From: CAVYXK01 sp963708245
Lineage (GTDB): Bacteria; Pseudomonadota; Alphaproteobacteria; Acetobacterales; Acetobacteraceae
DNA: 64,000 nt
NCBI GenBank assembly: GCA_963708245.1
Contig: OY970201.1
Location: 62,001 to 126,000, forward strand
Direction of reading: 5' to 3'
The notes under the pieces were generated by a model, which did not search any database, had not been told where the DNA came from, and saw only the letters and a program-made list of their open reading frames with translations. Below, one piece after another: positions 36,830 through 45,642 of the stretch (the first letter of the stretch is position 1; every line of letters begins with the position of its first letter). The position numbers and the translations under genes are program-made.

Positions 36830-37678
36830 TCACCCGACCGCATAGCGCGCTGCCAGCCACAGCTTCTGCCATTTCGACAGAGTAACTGGCGCATCCAGCC
36901 GTTCCCACCCTCGCCGTTCCAGCCGCCCCAACAGCGCCGCGTACGTGGCACCCATGAGCCGCGCCGGGCGCATCGCCTGCCTGTCGCAAAGTCGCATTGC
37001 GTCGCGAGCGGCCTGAAAATGCTCGCGCGCCAGCGCTGCCACCCGATCACAGACGCGAGGCAGCCCGGACGCGGCCAGCGCGGCGGAGGGATCGTGCGGG
37101 ACGCCGGCCTCGTCCAGCCATTCGCGCGGCAGGTAAAGCCGACCGCGCGCTGCGTCCTCGGCAAGGTCGCGAAGGATGTTGGTGAGTTGCAGCGCGCGCC
37201 CCAGCGCATACGCCACCCGGTCGGCGGCCGGCGAGTGATCGCCGAAGGCGCGCACCGATAACCGCCCCACTGCAGACGCTACCCGATCGCAATAGAGGTC
37301 GAGCGTCGCGAGATCGGGCGCAACGATCGTCGTCTCGGCGTCCATTTGCATGCCATCGATCACCGCCAGGAAATCCTCCCGGCGCAGGTCGAAACGGCGT
37401 ACCGCGGCCAGCAACACGCGCGTCACCGGCCCGTCTTCGCTTCCATGGTAGAGCCCGGCAATGCGCTCCCGCCATGCGGCGAGGTGCCCAAGCTTGTCGG
37501 CAAGCGGGCCGGCATCGTCGGCGATGTCATCCACCATCCGGCAGAACGCGTAGATACCGAACATCGCCTGCCGGCGGTCGGCGGGCAGGATGCGCATGCC
37601 GCGATAGAACGAGGTCCCGGCCGCGCGCACGATCGCCTCCACCGCGTCGAGGTCGGCGGGGGCAGCGAGATCGCTCAC
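36830..37678 (-). CDS. hpnD: Presqualene diphosphate synthase (hopanoid pathway)
   Basis: 282 residues from the GTG at 37678, which overlaps the hpnC stop (GTGA). A class I prenyl synthase: SFYRGMRILPADRRQAMFGIYAFCRMVDDIADD carries the first Asp-rich motif; the second region is YALGRALQLTNILRDLAEDAARGRLYLP. HpnD condenses two farnesyl diphosphates to presqualene diphosphate, which HpnC and HpnE turn into squalene for hopanoids. Its position directly after hpnC supports the assignment over phytoene synthase. Confidence 0.92.
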   Translation of the reverse strand: MSDLAAPADLDAVEAIVRAAGTSFYRGMRILPADRRQAMFGIYAFCRMVDDIADDAGPLADKLGHLAAWRERIAGLYHGSEDGPVTRVLLAAVRRFDLRREDFLAVIDGMQMDAETTIVAPDLATLDLYCDRVASAVGRLSVRAFGDHSPAADRVAYALGRALQLTNILRDLAEDAARGRLYLPREWLDEAGVPHDPSAALAASGLPRVCDRVAALAREHFQAARDAMRLCDRQAMRPARLMGATYAALLGRLERRGWERLDAPVTLSKWQKLWLAARYAVG

Positions 37679-38511
37679 GGCAGGAAGCGCAGCGCGGCCA
37701 GCACGCTGGTAACGACATCGGGCATCCTCAGCCGCACCCGGCCGGCAACCGGATCGGCACGGCGCAGCCGATTGGCAAGCCGGTGGGCGAGCCCCACGAT
37801 AACGGCCGTCTCCAGCCGCAGCCGCCGGCTCCGGGTCCGCCGCGGCAACCCGGTCGCAGCCCGGTTCAGCGTATCGACGCGCTCGAGCAGCGCGTCGATG
37901 ACGCGCCGCAAGGCCGGTGTTGCTGCTAGGCCGCGCAGATCTTCGACGCTTGCACCGTGCCGGGCCAGCAGGTCCGCCGGCAGATAGCAACGGTCGAGCG
38001 ACGCCAGGTCTGTCGCGCAATCCTGCAGATGATTCAGCACTTGCAGGGCAGTGCACAGCGCATCAGACGGGTCCCAGGTGACGCGGTCCTCGCCATGCAG
38101 GTCGAGCACATGACGACCGACCGGCATCGCCGAATAACGGCAATATTCCGCTAGCTCGTCCCAGCTCGCGTAGCGCCGCTTGGTGGCGTCCTGCCGGAAC
38201 GCCACCAGAAGGTCGGTCGAGTGCCGCGGTGTCACGCCGGTCTCGGCCAAGCTCGCCCGGAGCCGCACCGCGCTGGGTGAGCCGGATTCGGCCCGGCCGA
38301 GCAGCACATCTTCCATTGTATCCAGCCGCGCCACTTTGTCGTTAGGCGCGAGGGTCGGGCTGTCGGCGATATCGTCGGCGTTGCGGGCGAAGGCGTAGAA
38401 CGCATGCACGTGCCGGCGCAGGTCGCGTCGGATCAGCAGCGAGCCGACCGGAAAATTTTCATCACCGCGGTCCTTGCCGGACCAAGCCTCGACGGCGGCG
38501 GCGCCGCTCAT
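37675..38511 (-). CDS. hpnC: Hydroxysqualene synthase (hopanoid pathway)
   Basis: 278 residues from the ATG at 38511, which overlaps the hpnB stop. ENFPVGSLLIRRDLRRHVHAFYAFARNADDIAD holds the first acidic motif, and ALQVLNHLQDCATDLASLDRCYLPADLL the second. HpnC converts presqualene diphosphate to hydroxysqualene. The long upstream frame up to 38883 lies inside hpnB and is a shadow. The HpnE desaturase and squalene-hopene cyclase that usually follow are not in this window. Confidence 0.92.
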   Translation of the reverse strand: MSGAAAVEAWSGKDRGDENFPVGSLLIRRDLRRHVHAFYAFARNADDIADSPTLAPNDKVARLDTMEDVLLGRAESGSPSAVRLRASLAETGVTPRHSTDLLVAFRQDATKRRYASWDELAEYCRYSAMPVGRHVLDLHGEDRVTWDPSDALCTALQVLNHLQDCATDLASLDRCYLPADLLARHGASVEDLRGLAATPALRRVIDALLERVDTLNRAATGLPRRTRSRRLRLETAVIVGLAHRLANRLRRADPVAGRVRLRMPDVVTSVLAALRFLP

Positions 38512-39623
38512 GCGCGGGCGCCCTGATAGGCCCGGCCCTTCCAGGCCACCCCGCGTCCGAGGTGGTGGTTCACGGCCGAGCCGATGGTCGCGGCCATGTA
38601 AAGCGCCGCCACCAGCGGCAGGAACGGCGCCCGCCACGCTGACAACCGGTAGCGCCGCAGGCTCGGCACATACGACCAGGCAAGGCCGGCCCAGGCGACG
38701 GCGCCGACCCACCTCGCCGGCCCGTGGCCGGCAAGCGTCGTCAGCGGCGGCACGAGCCAGACCAATGCCATCCCGGCGATGCAGCCGATTAGTAGCAGCG
38801 GCGAGCAACGAAGCTGCACGTACGCCGAGCGGGCGATCATACGCCAGATCTCGGCAGCGCTCGGATAGGGGCGAATGGAGCACGCCAGCGCTGTGTGACC
38901 CAACCAGATGCGCCCTCCCCCCTTCACTTTGGCCGCCAACGCCACGTCGTCGATCAATGCACCCCTTATCGCCTCAATTCCTCCAATTCGGTCCAGTGCT
39001 CGCCGGCGGAGCAGCATCGTCCCTCCCGCCGCGGCAGCCGTCGGGAGCCGCGGGTCGTTCACCCACGCGAACGGGTAGAGAAGCTGGAAGAAGAACACAA
39101 AGGCGGGAATCAACGCCCGCTCCGCCGAGCTGGCGCAGGAAAGCCGCACCATGCCGGACACCAAGTCTGCATCAGCGCGCTCCGCCTGCGCCATTAGCGC
39201 CGCGAGGTGGTCCCTCTCATGCACGATATCCGCATCGGTCAGCAGGATAAACTCAGCGGGACCAGCTTCGGCGATGCCTTGGCTGACCGCCCACTGCTTG
39301 CCGGTCCAGCCGGCCAGCCGCGGGGCGCCCGTCAGGACCGTCAGGCGGGGGTTGCACAAGCCGCATGCGATCGCGCCGGTCCCGTCAGTGCTGCCGTCGT
39401 CCACCAGGATCACGCGCCAGTCGCCCGCATAGTCCTGCGCCAGCAGCGAGCCGAGGCTTTGCGCGATGAACGGCGCCTCGTCGCGCGCGGGCACTACAAC
39501 GGCGACTGGGGGAGATTCGGCGGGGCGCTCCGGTGCCAGCGTCGGCCCTGCCTGCCAGAACCGGCCATGCGCGGCCAGCAGATAGACCCAGGTGCACAGC
39601 GACAGAACCGCGAGGATGGTCAT
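38508..39623 (-). CDS. hpnB: Hopanoid-associated glycosyltransferase HpnB
   Basis: 371 residues. A GT2 family enzyme with an N-terminal membrane segment (ILAVLSLCTWVYLLA), the nucleotide-binding VAVVVPARDEAPFIAQSL, the VILVDDGSTDGTG and LLTDADIVHERDHL acidic motifs and GALIDDVALAAKVK. Three or four C-terminal hydrophobic segments follow (LLLIGCIAGMALVWLVPPL and so on). HpnB-type proteins occur with hopanoid genes and are thought to modify the hopanoid side chain or a partner lipid; the reaction is not proven. It overlaps hpnC by four bases. Confidence 0.9.
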   Translation of the reverse strand: MTILAVLSLCTWVYLLAAHGRFWQAGPTLAPERPAESPPVAVVVPARDEAPFIAQSLGSLLAQDYAGDWRVILVDDGSTDGTGAIACGLCNPRLTVLTGAPRLAGWTGKQWAVSQGIAEAGPAEFILLTDADIVHERDHLAALMAQAERADADLVSGMVRLSCASSAERALIPAFVFFFQLLYPFAWVNDPRLPTAAAAGGTMLLRRRALDRIGGIEAIRGALIDDVALAAKVKGGGRIWLGHTALACSIRPYPSAAEIWRMIARSAYVQLRCSPLLLIGCIAGMALVWLVPPLTTLAGHGPARWVGAVAWAGLAWSYVPSLRRYRLSAWRAPFLPLVAALYMAATIGSAVNHHLGRGVAWKGRAYQGARA

Positions 39624-39812
39624 CTATTAAACCTGCCCCCGGCGAGGCACGGAGCCAAGTCACCGCGTTCTTCGCCGGGGCTGGCGAAGCGCTGCTGGAT
39701 GTGGGCTAATCTTGACCGGTGACCGCGCCGCTAACCTCCTGCCCGACGGCAAAAAGCTGGCCTCCGCCGGATCCTCGTAACGAGACGCACAGCAGCAGAA
39801 CCACGAGAGCAG

Positions 39813-40814
39813 TCAGCCGCGCAACCTGCCCTCGGCGCGGAGCCACGCCACCGCGTCCTCGATCGCCCGGCGGGCGGGACGCGGGGCGTACCCCAGTTCG
39901 TGCATCGCCTTGGCCGAGGAGAAGAACATCTTCTTGCGGGCCATCCGCAGCGTGTCGAGGGTCACGCGCGGTTCGAAACGGCTGATCCGGCCCAGCGCCT
40001 CCATGGTCAGGGCGACTGGCCAAAGCGCCGCCAGCGGCAGGCGGATCGCCGGCGCGCGACGGCCGACGACCTCCGCCACCAGCGTCAACAGGGCTTGCAG
40101 GGTGAGATTCTCGCCACCCAGGATGTAGCGCTCCCCCAGCCTGCCGCGTTCCAGCGCGAGCGCATGGCCTTCCGCCACGTCGTCCACGTGAACGACATTC
40201 AGGCCGGTATCGACGTAGGCTGGTGTGCGTCCGGCGGCGGCGTCCAGTATCATCCGCCCGGTCGGGGTCGGTTTGATATCGCGCGGGCCCACCGGCGCCG
40301 CTGGGTTGACGAGCACCACCGGTGCACCCTGCCGGGCCAGCTCCAGGGCTGCCTGCTCGGCTTCATATTTCGAGCGCTTGTAGGTGCTGATCAGCGCCGC
40401 TGGATCGACCGGCGTGGTTTCGTCCGCTGGCGTGCCGTCGACGGTCAAGCCGAGCGCAGCAACCGAGCTGCAATACACGATGCGTTCTGCGCCAGCCGCC
40501 TGGGCGGCGCGCAGCATGGCCACCGTACCATCGACATTGGCGCGCCGCATTGCGTCCGGATCGGGCACCCAGATGCGGTAATCCGCGGCGACATGCACCA
40601 CGTAACGGCACCCGTCAGCAGCGCGCGCCAACGAGGCTGCGTCGGTCAGGTCGCCGACCGCCGGCTCGACGTCGAGCCCGACGAGGTTGCGCCGGTCGCT
40701 GGTCGGCCGGACCAGCACGCGCAACCGATGGCCGCGCGCGATCAAAGCGCGCGCGACGGCCGAGCCCACGAACCCGGTGGCGCCGGTCAGCAATGTCGGT
40801 CGGTGCGTCTCCAC
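39813..40814 (-). CDS. hpnA: Hopanoid-associated NAD-dependent epimerase HpnA
   Basis: 333 residues from the GTG at 40814, which gives VETHRPTLLTGATGFVGSAVA with the NAD-binding GxxGxxG loop at the correct position. The short-chain dehydrogenase signature Tyr-x3-Lys is present (TYKRSKYEAEQAA) after a catalytic Ser region (IVYCSSVAALG). C-terminal motifs are GLNVVHVDDVAEGHALALERG and YILGGENLTLQALL. HpnA-type enzymes are linked genetically to hopanoid side-chain synthesis. It is first in the minus-strand hpnA-B-C-D run, 189 bases before hpnB. Confidence 0.9.
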   Translation of the reverse strand: METHRPTLLTGATGFVGSAVARALIARGHRLRVLVRPTSDRRNLVGLDVEPAVGDLTDAASLARAADGCRYVVHVAADYRIWVPDPDAMRRANVDGTVAMLRAAQAAGAERIVYCSSVAALGLTVDGTPADETTPVDPAALISTYKRSKYEAEQAALELARQGAPVVLVNPAAPVGPRDIKPTPTGRMILDAAAGRTPAYVDTGLNVVHVDDVAEGHALALERGRLGERYILGGENLTLQALLTLVAEVVGRRAPAIRLPLAALWPVALTMEALGRISRFEPRVTLDTLRMARKKMFFSSAKAMHELGYAPRPARRAIEDAVAWLRAEGRLRG

Positions 40815-40903
40815 CTGGGGCTTCCTTGTGGCGGGCCGCTCTATAGCGTGGCCCTGCCGGCTTGGTGTAGAGCGGCCGGCGGCCGGCACGGATACGCTCT
40901 GGT

Positions 40904-41875
40904 TTGAAGAAGCTCTCGATCGCGCTGGCCATCCTTGGCCTGCTGCTTGGTACGCTGCTGGTAGGGGCCTTCGGCTTCCACCGCGTGGTGGGCATCGTGC
41001 TGTCGGTGGGCTGGAGCGGGCTGGCGCTGGTCTGCGGCTGGCAGATGCTGATTTTCCTGCCGCTCGGACTGGCCTGGGATGCGCTCGCGCGTGCCCGCGA
41101 CGTGCACCGGCCCGGGCTGTTCGTATGGGGCCGCATGGTTCGCGATGCGTCGATCAACCTGCTGCCATTCTCGCAGCTCGGCGGCTTCTTCTTCGGCGCC
41201 CGGGCGGTGATCCTGCAGGGTTTGGACTGGCCGGTCGCGACCGCCACGACAGTCGTCGATCTGACCGCCGAGTTCCTGGCCGAGGTGGTGTTTGCCGGGA
41301 TGGGACTGGTCATCGTGCTGGCGCGGGAGCCGAAAACGGACCTGCGGCTGCCACTGGAGCTGGGCCTCGGCGGCGCCGTGCTGGCGGCGACGCTGTTCAT
41401 CTGGACTCAGCGCGGCGCCTCGACGCTGTTCTCGCGAATCAGCGGGCGAATCGCAGCGCGACGTATTTCCGGTGCGCGGGCGCAGGTGGAGAAGCTAAGC
41501 GCCGAGCTCAACGCAATCTATCGCTCGCGCTTTCGGTTGGCGACCGGCTTCCTGCTGCACCTGGCAGGCTGGGTGGGGACCGGAGTGGGCGGCTGGATTG
41601 CCTACCGCCTGCTGGGCGCTGGGATCGACGTGGCTGCTGGGATCGCCATCGAGGCGCTGGTGGCGGCACTCTCCGCGGCGACGTTCCTGGTGCCGGTGGG
41701 TGCCGGGATCCAGGAGGCGGGCTATGCCGGCATCGGCGCGATCTTCGGGGTGCCCGCCGACGTGTCGCTGGCGGCATCGTTGCTGCGGCGGGCACGTGAC
41801 CTTGTGGTGGGAGTGCCGATTCTATTGACCTGGCAGGTGCTGGAGATGCGGCGGCTGCGGGAGGTGGCGGGGTGA
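40904..41875 (+). CDS. hpnL: HpnL family integral membrane protein (LPG synthase/flippase-like fold)
   Basis: 323 residues from a TTG, giving LKKLSIALAILGLLLGTLLVGAFG as first membrane segment. About eight hydrophobic segments follow the YbhN/lysylphosphatidylglycerol-synthase-TM pattern, with VRDASINLLPFSQLGGFFFGARAVILQG and AATFLVPVGAGIQEAGYAGIGAIFGVP, hallmarks of the hopanoid-linked TIGR03476 group. It is divergent from hpnA with 89 bases between starts. A role in moving or positioning hopanoids is inferred from context only. Confidence 0.85.
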   Translation: MKKLSIALAILGLLLGTLLVGAFGFHRVVGIVLSVGWSGLALVCGWQMLIFLPLGLAWDALARARDVHRPGLFVWGRMVRDASINLLPFSQLGGFFFGARAVILQGLDWPVATATTVVDLTAEFLAEVVFAGMGLVIVLAREPKTDLRLPLELGLGGAVLAATLFIWTQRGASTLFSRISGRIAARRISGARAQVEKLSAELNAIYRSRFRLATGFLLHLAGWVGTGVGGWIAYRLLGAGIDVAAGIAIEALVAALSAATFLVPVGAGIQEAGYAGIGAIFGVPADVSLAASLLRRARDLVVGVPILLTWQVLEMRRLREVAG

Positions 41876-41882
41876 TGGGGCC

Positions 41883-42107
41883 ACCGGCGTCGCCGCTATC
41901 GTCGCCGATCTCGACGCGGCGATCGCCGATCAAAGCTTCATCGCACTCCCGATCAGCGTTCGGCACGGCCAGGTGGGAGGGGTCTGCCCGGCCCTCACCC
42001 GGGACCCTTTCGATCGGATGCTGATTGCCCAGGCTATGGTGGATAGTCTCGTACTCGTTTCCAACGAACAGACTTTCGATGCCTATGGAATTGGACGTTT
42101 ATGGTGA
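41883..42107 (+). pseudogene. C-terminal remnant of a VapC-type PIN toxin
   Basis: A 74-codon frame without a start reads DLDAAIADQSFIALPISVRHG, then RDPFDRMLIAQAMVDSLVLVSNEQTFDAYGIGRLW and stops. RDPFDRMLIAQA with the following Asp region is the typical second half of VapC PIN nucleases. The N-terminal half with the first catalytic aspartate is absent and no antitoxin precedes it. Confidence 0.75.
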
Positions 42108-42256
42108 AAGACCGAGCATAAGATAGGACTGTTCGGCCGCCTGGGCCGCGGGTAATCGATACGCGCTTCAGCAATTTGCGACTGACGGGCAAGCGCGTGG
42201 CAGAAGGAATCAAGATGGGGATTGCTCGTCGTCGGGTCCCGTGATAGCGTTAATCT

Positions 42257-42301
42257 ATGCGCTCGTTCGCGTTCACAGCAAGCTGGTGGTGGCCCGTGTA
42301 G
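42257..42301 (+). CDS. trpL: trp leader peptide
   Basis: A 14-codon ORF MRSFAFTASWWWPV with three consecutive tryptophan codons, followed by alternative hairpins and a terminator before trpEG. This is the classic attenuator leader: when charged tRNA-Trp is scarce the ribosome stalls at the Trp codons and transcription continues. Confidence 0.9.
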   Translation: MRSFAFTASWWWPV

Positions 42302-42363
42302 CTACGGGCGGCCAGCCGTGACCTTTCACCAGGCCGTCCCGGGATTGGGGCGGCTTTCGTTTT
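42292..42363 (+). promoter_or_regulatory. Tryptophan attenuator (alternative hairpins and terminator)
   Basis: Region 1:2 pairs GCCCGT (42292) with ACGGGC (42304). Region 2:3 pairs CGGGCGGCC (42305) with GGCCGTCCCG (42332), apart from one bulged base. Region 3:4 forms the terminator stem GCCGTCCC (42333)/GGGGCGGC (42347) followed by TTTCGTTTT. The three pairings are mutually exclusive as required. Confidence 0.85.
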
Positions 42364-42416
42364 GAGGGCGAGCGCGCACCCCGACCCCGAGCCGACCGCA
42401 GCCTGGAGTTGGTTTC

Positions 42417-44588
42417 ATGCTCGACGGCAGCTATCAGACACGTGGTGGCATCGTGGTCCACCGCCAGGTCCGCGAAATCCCCTATCCCGGCGACACGGCT
42501 TCGCTTGCCGAGCGGCTCGATCGGCAACGCGGCGTGCTGCTCTCCTCCAGCTTCGAGTTTCCAGGCCGCTACACCCGCTGGGACACCGGCTTTGCCGACC
42601 CGCCGCTGATGATCATCGCCCGCGGCCGGGCCTTCTCGATCGAGGTGTTGAATGCACGTGGCGAAGTATTGATTGAGACGATCGCCAGCCGCTTGCGCAC
42701 GCTGGATGCGGTCGCGGCGCTGCATGTCCGGCCTGGACGCATCGACGGCACGGTGCACGAGCCAACCGGCCGCTTTCCCGAAGAGATGCGCAGCCGTCAG
42801 CCGAGCGTCTTCTCCGTGCTGCGGGCCATCGTGGAGCTGTTCAGCTCGACGGAAGACCATCACCTCGGCCTCTACGGATCCTTCGGCTACGATCTTGTGT
42901 TCCAGTTCGAGCCGATGACGCTTCGCCTGCCGCGCGTGGCCGATCAGCGCGATCTCGTGCTGTTTCTTCCGGACGAGATGCTGATCGTGGACCATATGCG
43001 GCAGGTGGCGACGCGTTGCTGCTACGACTTCACCACGGGCGCTCGCTCGACCACCGGTCTGCCGCGCGCAACAGCGCCCGCTCCTTATATGCCCCAGCCC
43101 GCCGACGCACTACCGCCGGAAAGCGACCACATGCCCGGCGAATACGCCGCCATGGTCGAGCGTGCTCGCGCGGCGTTCGCGCGCGGCGACCTGTTCGAGG
43201 TGGTGCTGGGCCAGCTCCTTGCCGCCCCCTGCGCCGAAGCGCCGAGCAAGATCTTCCGCCGCCTGCGCCACACAAATCCGGCTCCATACGGCGCGCTGAT
43301 GAATTTGGGCGAAGGCGAATTTCTGGTAGCGGCGTCGCCGGAGATGTTCGTCCGCGTCGAGGGGCGGCGGATCGAGACATGCCCGATCTCGGGAACCATT
43401 CGCCGCGGCGCCGATGCGCTGGAAGATGCCGAACGGATCCGCGAGCTGCTCAATTCGGCCAAGGACGAGGCAGAGCTCACGATGTGCACGGACGTTGATC
43501 GCAACGACAAGTCGCGCGTTTGCGAGGCGGGCAGCGTGCGCGTGATCGGCCGGCGGCAGATCGAGCTCTACTCGCGCCTGATCCACACGGTGGATCATGT
43601 CGAGGGCTTGCTGCGTCCGGAATTCGACGCACTTGACGGGTTCCTCAGCCATGCCTGGGCGGTCACCGTCACCGGTGCACCGAAGTGCTGGGCGATTCGC
43701 TTTATCGAGATGGAAGAGAAACGCGCACGGCGCTGGTATGGAGGCGCCATCGGCTGTGCGACCTTCGACGGCAACATGAACACGGGTCTGACCCTGCGGA
43801 CGATCCGGATGAAGGACGGGATCGCCGAAGTGCGGGCGGGTGCGACGCTACTGCACGACAGCAACCCGGAGGAGGAAGAGGCGGAGACGCAACTCAAGGC
43901 CTCCGCGATGTTCGCGGCTATCAGAGACACAGCACCTGTGTGCGCTACAAAGCTCACGGCTCGGATAAAGGACCTGCCGCGGAGGCGGGTGCTGCTGGTC
44001 GATCATGAGGACAGTTTCGTCCACACCCTTGCCGGCTACTTCCGGGCTGCGGGGGCTGAGGTGACAACACTCCGCCCCGAGCTGGCCCGAAGCGAACTGG
44101 CGGCGGGATGGCCGGCGGAGCTGGTCGTGCTGTCGGCAGGGCCGGGTCGCCCCTGCGATTTCGCGATGAATGAGACGTTGGCTCTGGTGATACGGAGCCG
44201 GCTGCCGGTGTTCGGAGTGTGCCTGGGACTGCAGGCCATGGTCGAATATTTTGGGGGAACGCTCGATCTGCTGGCCCAGCCAATGCACGGCAAGCCGTCG
44301 GAGGTGCACGTGTTCGGTGGACGGCTGTTCGCCGGGCTGCCGCGGTGGTTCACGGTTGGACGCTACCACTCGATCCACGCGTGCCGTGCGGTCATACCGC
44401 GCGAGCTTGTCGTAACGGCAGAGACCGATGATGGCGTCGTCATGGCGGTCGAGCATGCCACACTGCCGGTAGCGGCCGTGCAGTTCCATCCGGAGTCGGT
44501 AATGACATCCCCGGATATCGGCCACCGTCTGATCGAGAATGCGTTGACGACCCTGCATCAGGCCGAACAGACTGATGCACTATCCTGA
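42417..44588 (+). CDS. trpEG: Anthranilate synthase, fused components I and II
   Basis: 723 residues. The N-terminal ~510 residues are the TrpE chorismate-using part (VEGRRIETCPISGTIRRGAD, ELTMCTDVDRNDKSRVC, SHAWAVTVTGAPKCWAIRFIE). The C-terminal ~190 are the glutamine amidotransferase TrpG, with nucleophile Cys in VFGVCLGLQAMVEYFGG and the His/Glu pair in AAVQFHPESVM. The single-chain form is known from rhizobia, Azospirillum and related alphaproteobacteria. It makes anthranilate, the first step of tryptophan synthesis, under control of the attenuator just upstream. No other trp genes are here. Confidence 0.95.
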   Translation: MLDGSYQTRGGIVVHRQVREIPYPGDTASLAERLDRQRGVLLSSSFEFPGRYTRWDTGFADPPLMIIARGRAFSIEVLNARGEVLIETIASRLRTLDAVAALHVRPGRIDGTVHEPTGRFPEEMRSRQPSVFSVLRAIVELFSSTEDHHLGLYGSFGYDLVFQFEPMTLRLPRVADQRDLVLFLPDEMLIVDHMRQVATRCCYDFTTGARSTTGLPRATAPAPYMPQPADALPPESDHMPGEYAAMVERARAAFARGDLFEVVLGQLLAAPCAEAPSKIFRRLRHTNPAPYGALMNLGEGEFLVAASPEMFVRVEGRRIETCPISGTIRRGADALEDAERIRELLNSAKDEAELTMCTDVDRNDKSRVCEAGSVRVIGRRQIELYSRLIHTVDHVEGLLRPEFDALDGFLSHAWAVTVTGAPKCWAIRFIEMEEKRARRWYGGAIGCATFDGNMNTGLTLRTIRMKDGIAEVRAGATLLHDSNPEEEEAETQLKASAMFAAIRDTAPVCATKLTARIKDLPRRRVLLVDHEDSFVHTLAGYFRAAGAEVTTLRPELARSELAAGWPAELVVLSAGPGRPCDFAMNETLALVIRSRLPVFGVCLGLQAMVEYFGGTLDLLAQPMHGKPSEVHVFGGRLFAGLPRWFTVGRYHSIHACRAVIPRELVVTAETDDGVVMAVEHATLPVAAVQFHPESVMTSPDIGHRLIENALTTLHQAEQTDALS

Positions 44589-44687
44589 TTTACTGCGCAG
44601 CGCGATTTGGCGGCTGACCGATGGTCTCTGGCAAATGACCGGCCACCAGGGCACCCCGGCACCGCCCCAACCTCGGAGGCAACAGCC

Positions 44688-45479
44688 ATGAGAAGGCGTC
44701 TATTCACTGTAGGGCTTGCCGCAACTGCAACGGAAGGATTGCTGGCGGTTGTACAAGCATCGCCCGAGGCCGTCGCTGCCGGTCCTGCCGAGGTCACAAT
44801 GCTGACCTCCGTCGCCGTGACCACGGCGCTCAGCGAGCTGGCTCCGCAATTCGAACGCACGAGCGGCGACAAGCTGACAATCGGCTACAGCCTCATTGCC
44901 GATATCAGGAAACGCGTGCTGAACGGAGAAACTGCCGACGTTATCATGTTGTCGCGACCGGTGATGGACGAGCTCCAGCAGCAGCACAGGATCGTCCCTG
45001 GCAGCGTCGTCAACGTCGCCGGTACAGCAGTGGCGGTGGCGGTGCGCGCGGGCGCAGCCAAGCCCGACATCAGTTCGGTCGCCGCGTTCAAGCGCACGTT
45101 GCTGGCCGCAAAGTCGGTCGTGTATGCGGACCCGGCTAAAGGCGGCGCGAGCGGGGTCTATTTCGCCCGCGTCCTCGACCGGCTTGGGATCGCCGCACAG
45201 ATGAAGCCGAAGACCGTGCTGGTCCCCGGCGCTCAGGCGGCCGAGGTCGTGGCCAAGGGCGGTGCCGAGATCGGCATCGGACAAACATCGGAAATCATGC
45301 CCGTCGCCGGCGCCCAATTGGTGGGACCGTTCCCGGCGGAGCTGGCCAGCACGACGGAGTTCGCCGCGGGCATCGGGACCGGCGCCAAGGCACCCGAGAC
45401 GGCCGGGGCGCTGATCCAGTTTCTGACCGGGCCTGTTGCCGCCACCGTGTTCAGGGAAAAGGGATTTCAGCCCGGCTGA
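44688..45479 (+). CDS. ModA-like periplasmic substrate-binding protein
   Basis: 263 residues from the ATG at 44688, with GGAGG 13 bases upstream. A signal-like N-terminus (MRRRLFTVGLAATATEGLLA) is followed by the type 2 periplasmic-binding fold: EVTMLTSVAVTTALSELAPQFERTSG, ADVIMLSRPVMDELQ, FKRTLLAAKSVVYADPAKGGASGVYFARVLDRLG and IGIGQTSEIMPVAGAQLVGPFPAEL. This group resembles molybdate-binding ModA but no transporter genes are nearby, so the ligand is open. It is 99 bases behind trpEG. Confidence 0.8.
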   Translation: MRRRLFTVGLAATATEGLLAVVQASPEAVAAGPAEVTMLTSVAVTTALSELAPQFERTSGDKLTIGYSLIADIRKRVLNGETADVIMLSRPVMDELQQQHRIVPGSVVNVAGTAVAVAVRAGAAKPDISSVAAFKRTLLAAKSVVYADPAKGGASGVYFARVLDRLGIAAQMKPKTVLVPGAQAAEVVAKGGAEIGIGQTSEIMPVAGAQLVGPFPAELASTTEFAAGIGTGAKAPETAGALIQFLTGPVAATVFREKGFQPG

Positions 45480-45642
45480 CTCGGGGAGCTCTGGTTAGAG
45501 CGGGCCTAGCGGCTGGAGCCAATTGCCTAGCAGTTGCTATCGCACAGGCCAGGGTCTCGTTGCGCCAGCACAGAAGGATCGTCGCGTCCTGTTCATGTCC
45601 GATTTCCCACTCGGCGGCCCAAAGCGCGTCCCGCCGGGTCAC
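45451..45642 (-). CDS. Possible small protein coupled to ppk2
   Basis: 63 codons from a GTG whose last two bases are shared with the ppk2 stop (GTGA). The first 40 residues look protein-like (TRRDALWAAEWEIGHEQDAT, then LLCWRNETLACAIATARQLA); the tail overlaps the 3' end of the ModA-like gene on the other strand. No relative recognised. The overlap favours a real coupled gene, but chance is possible. Confidence 0.3.
   Translation of the reverse strand: MTRRDALWAAEWEIGHEQDATILLCWRNETLACAIATARQLAPAARPALTRAPRVSRAEIPFP

Noticed and set aside
39624..39812. Short hydrophobic peptide between hpnA and hpnB (LTALVVLLLCVSLRG)
   Set aside because: The frame is mostly the tail of an antisense-type frame through hpnA with no separate start and no ribosome site; not supportable.
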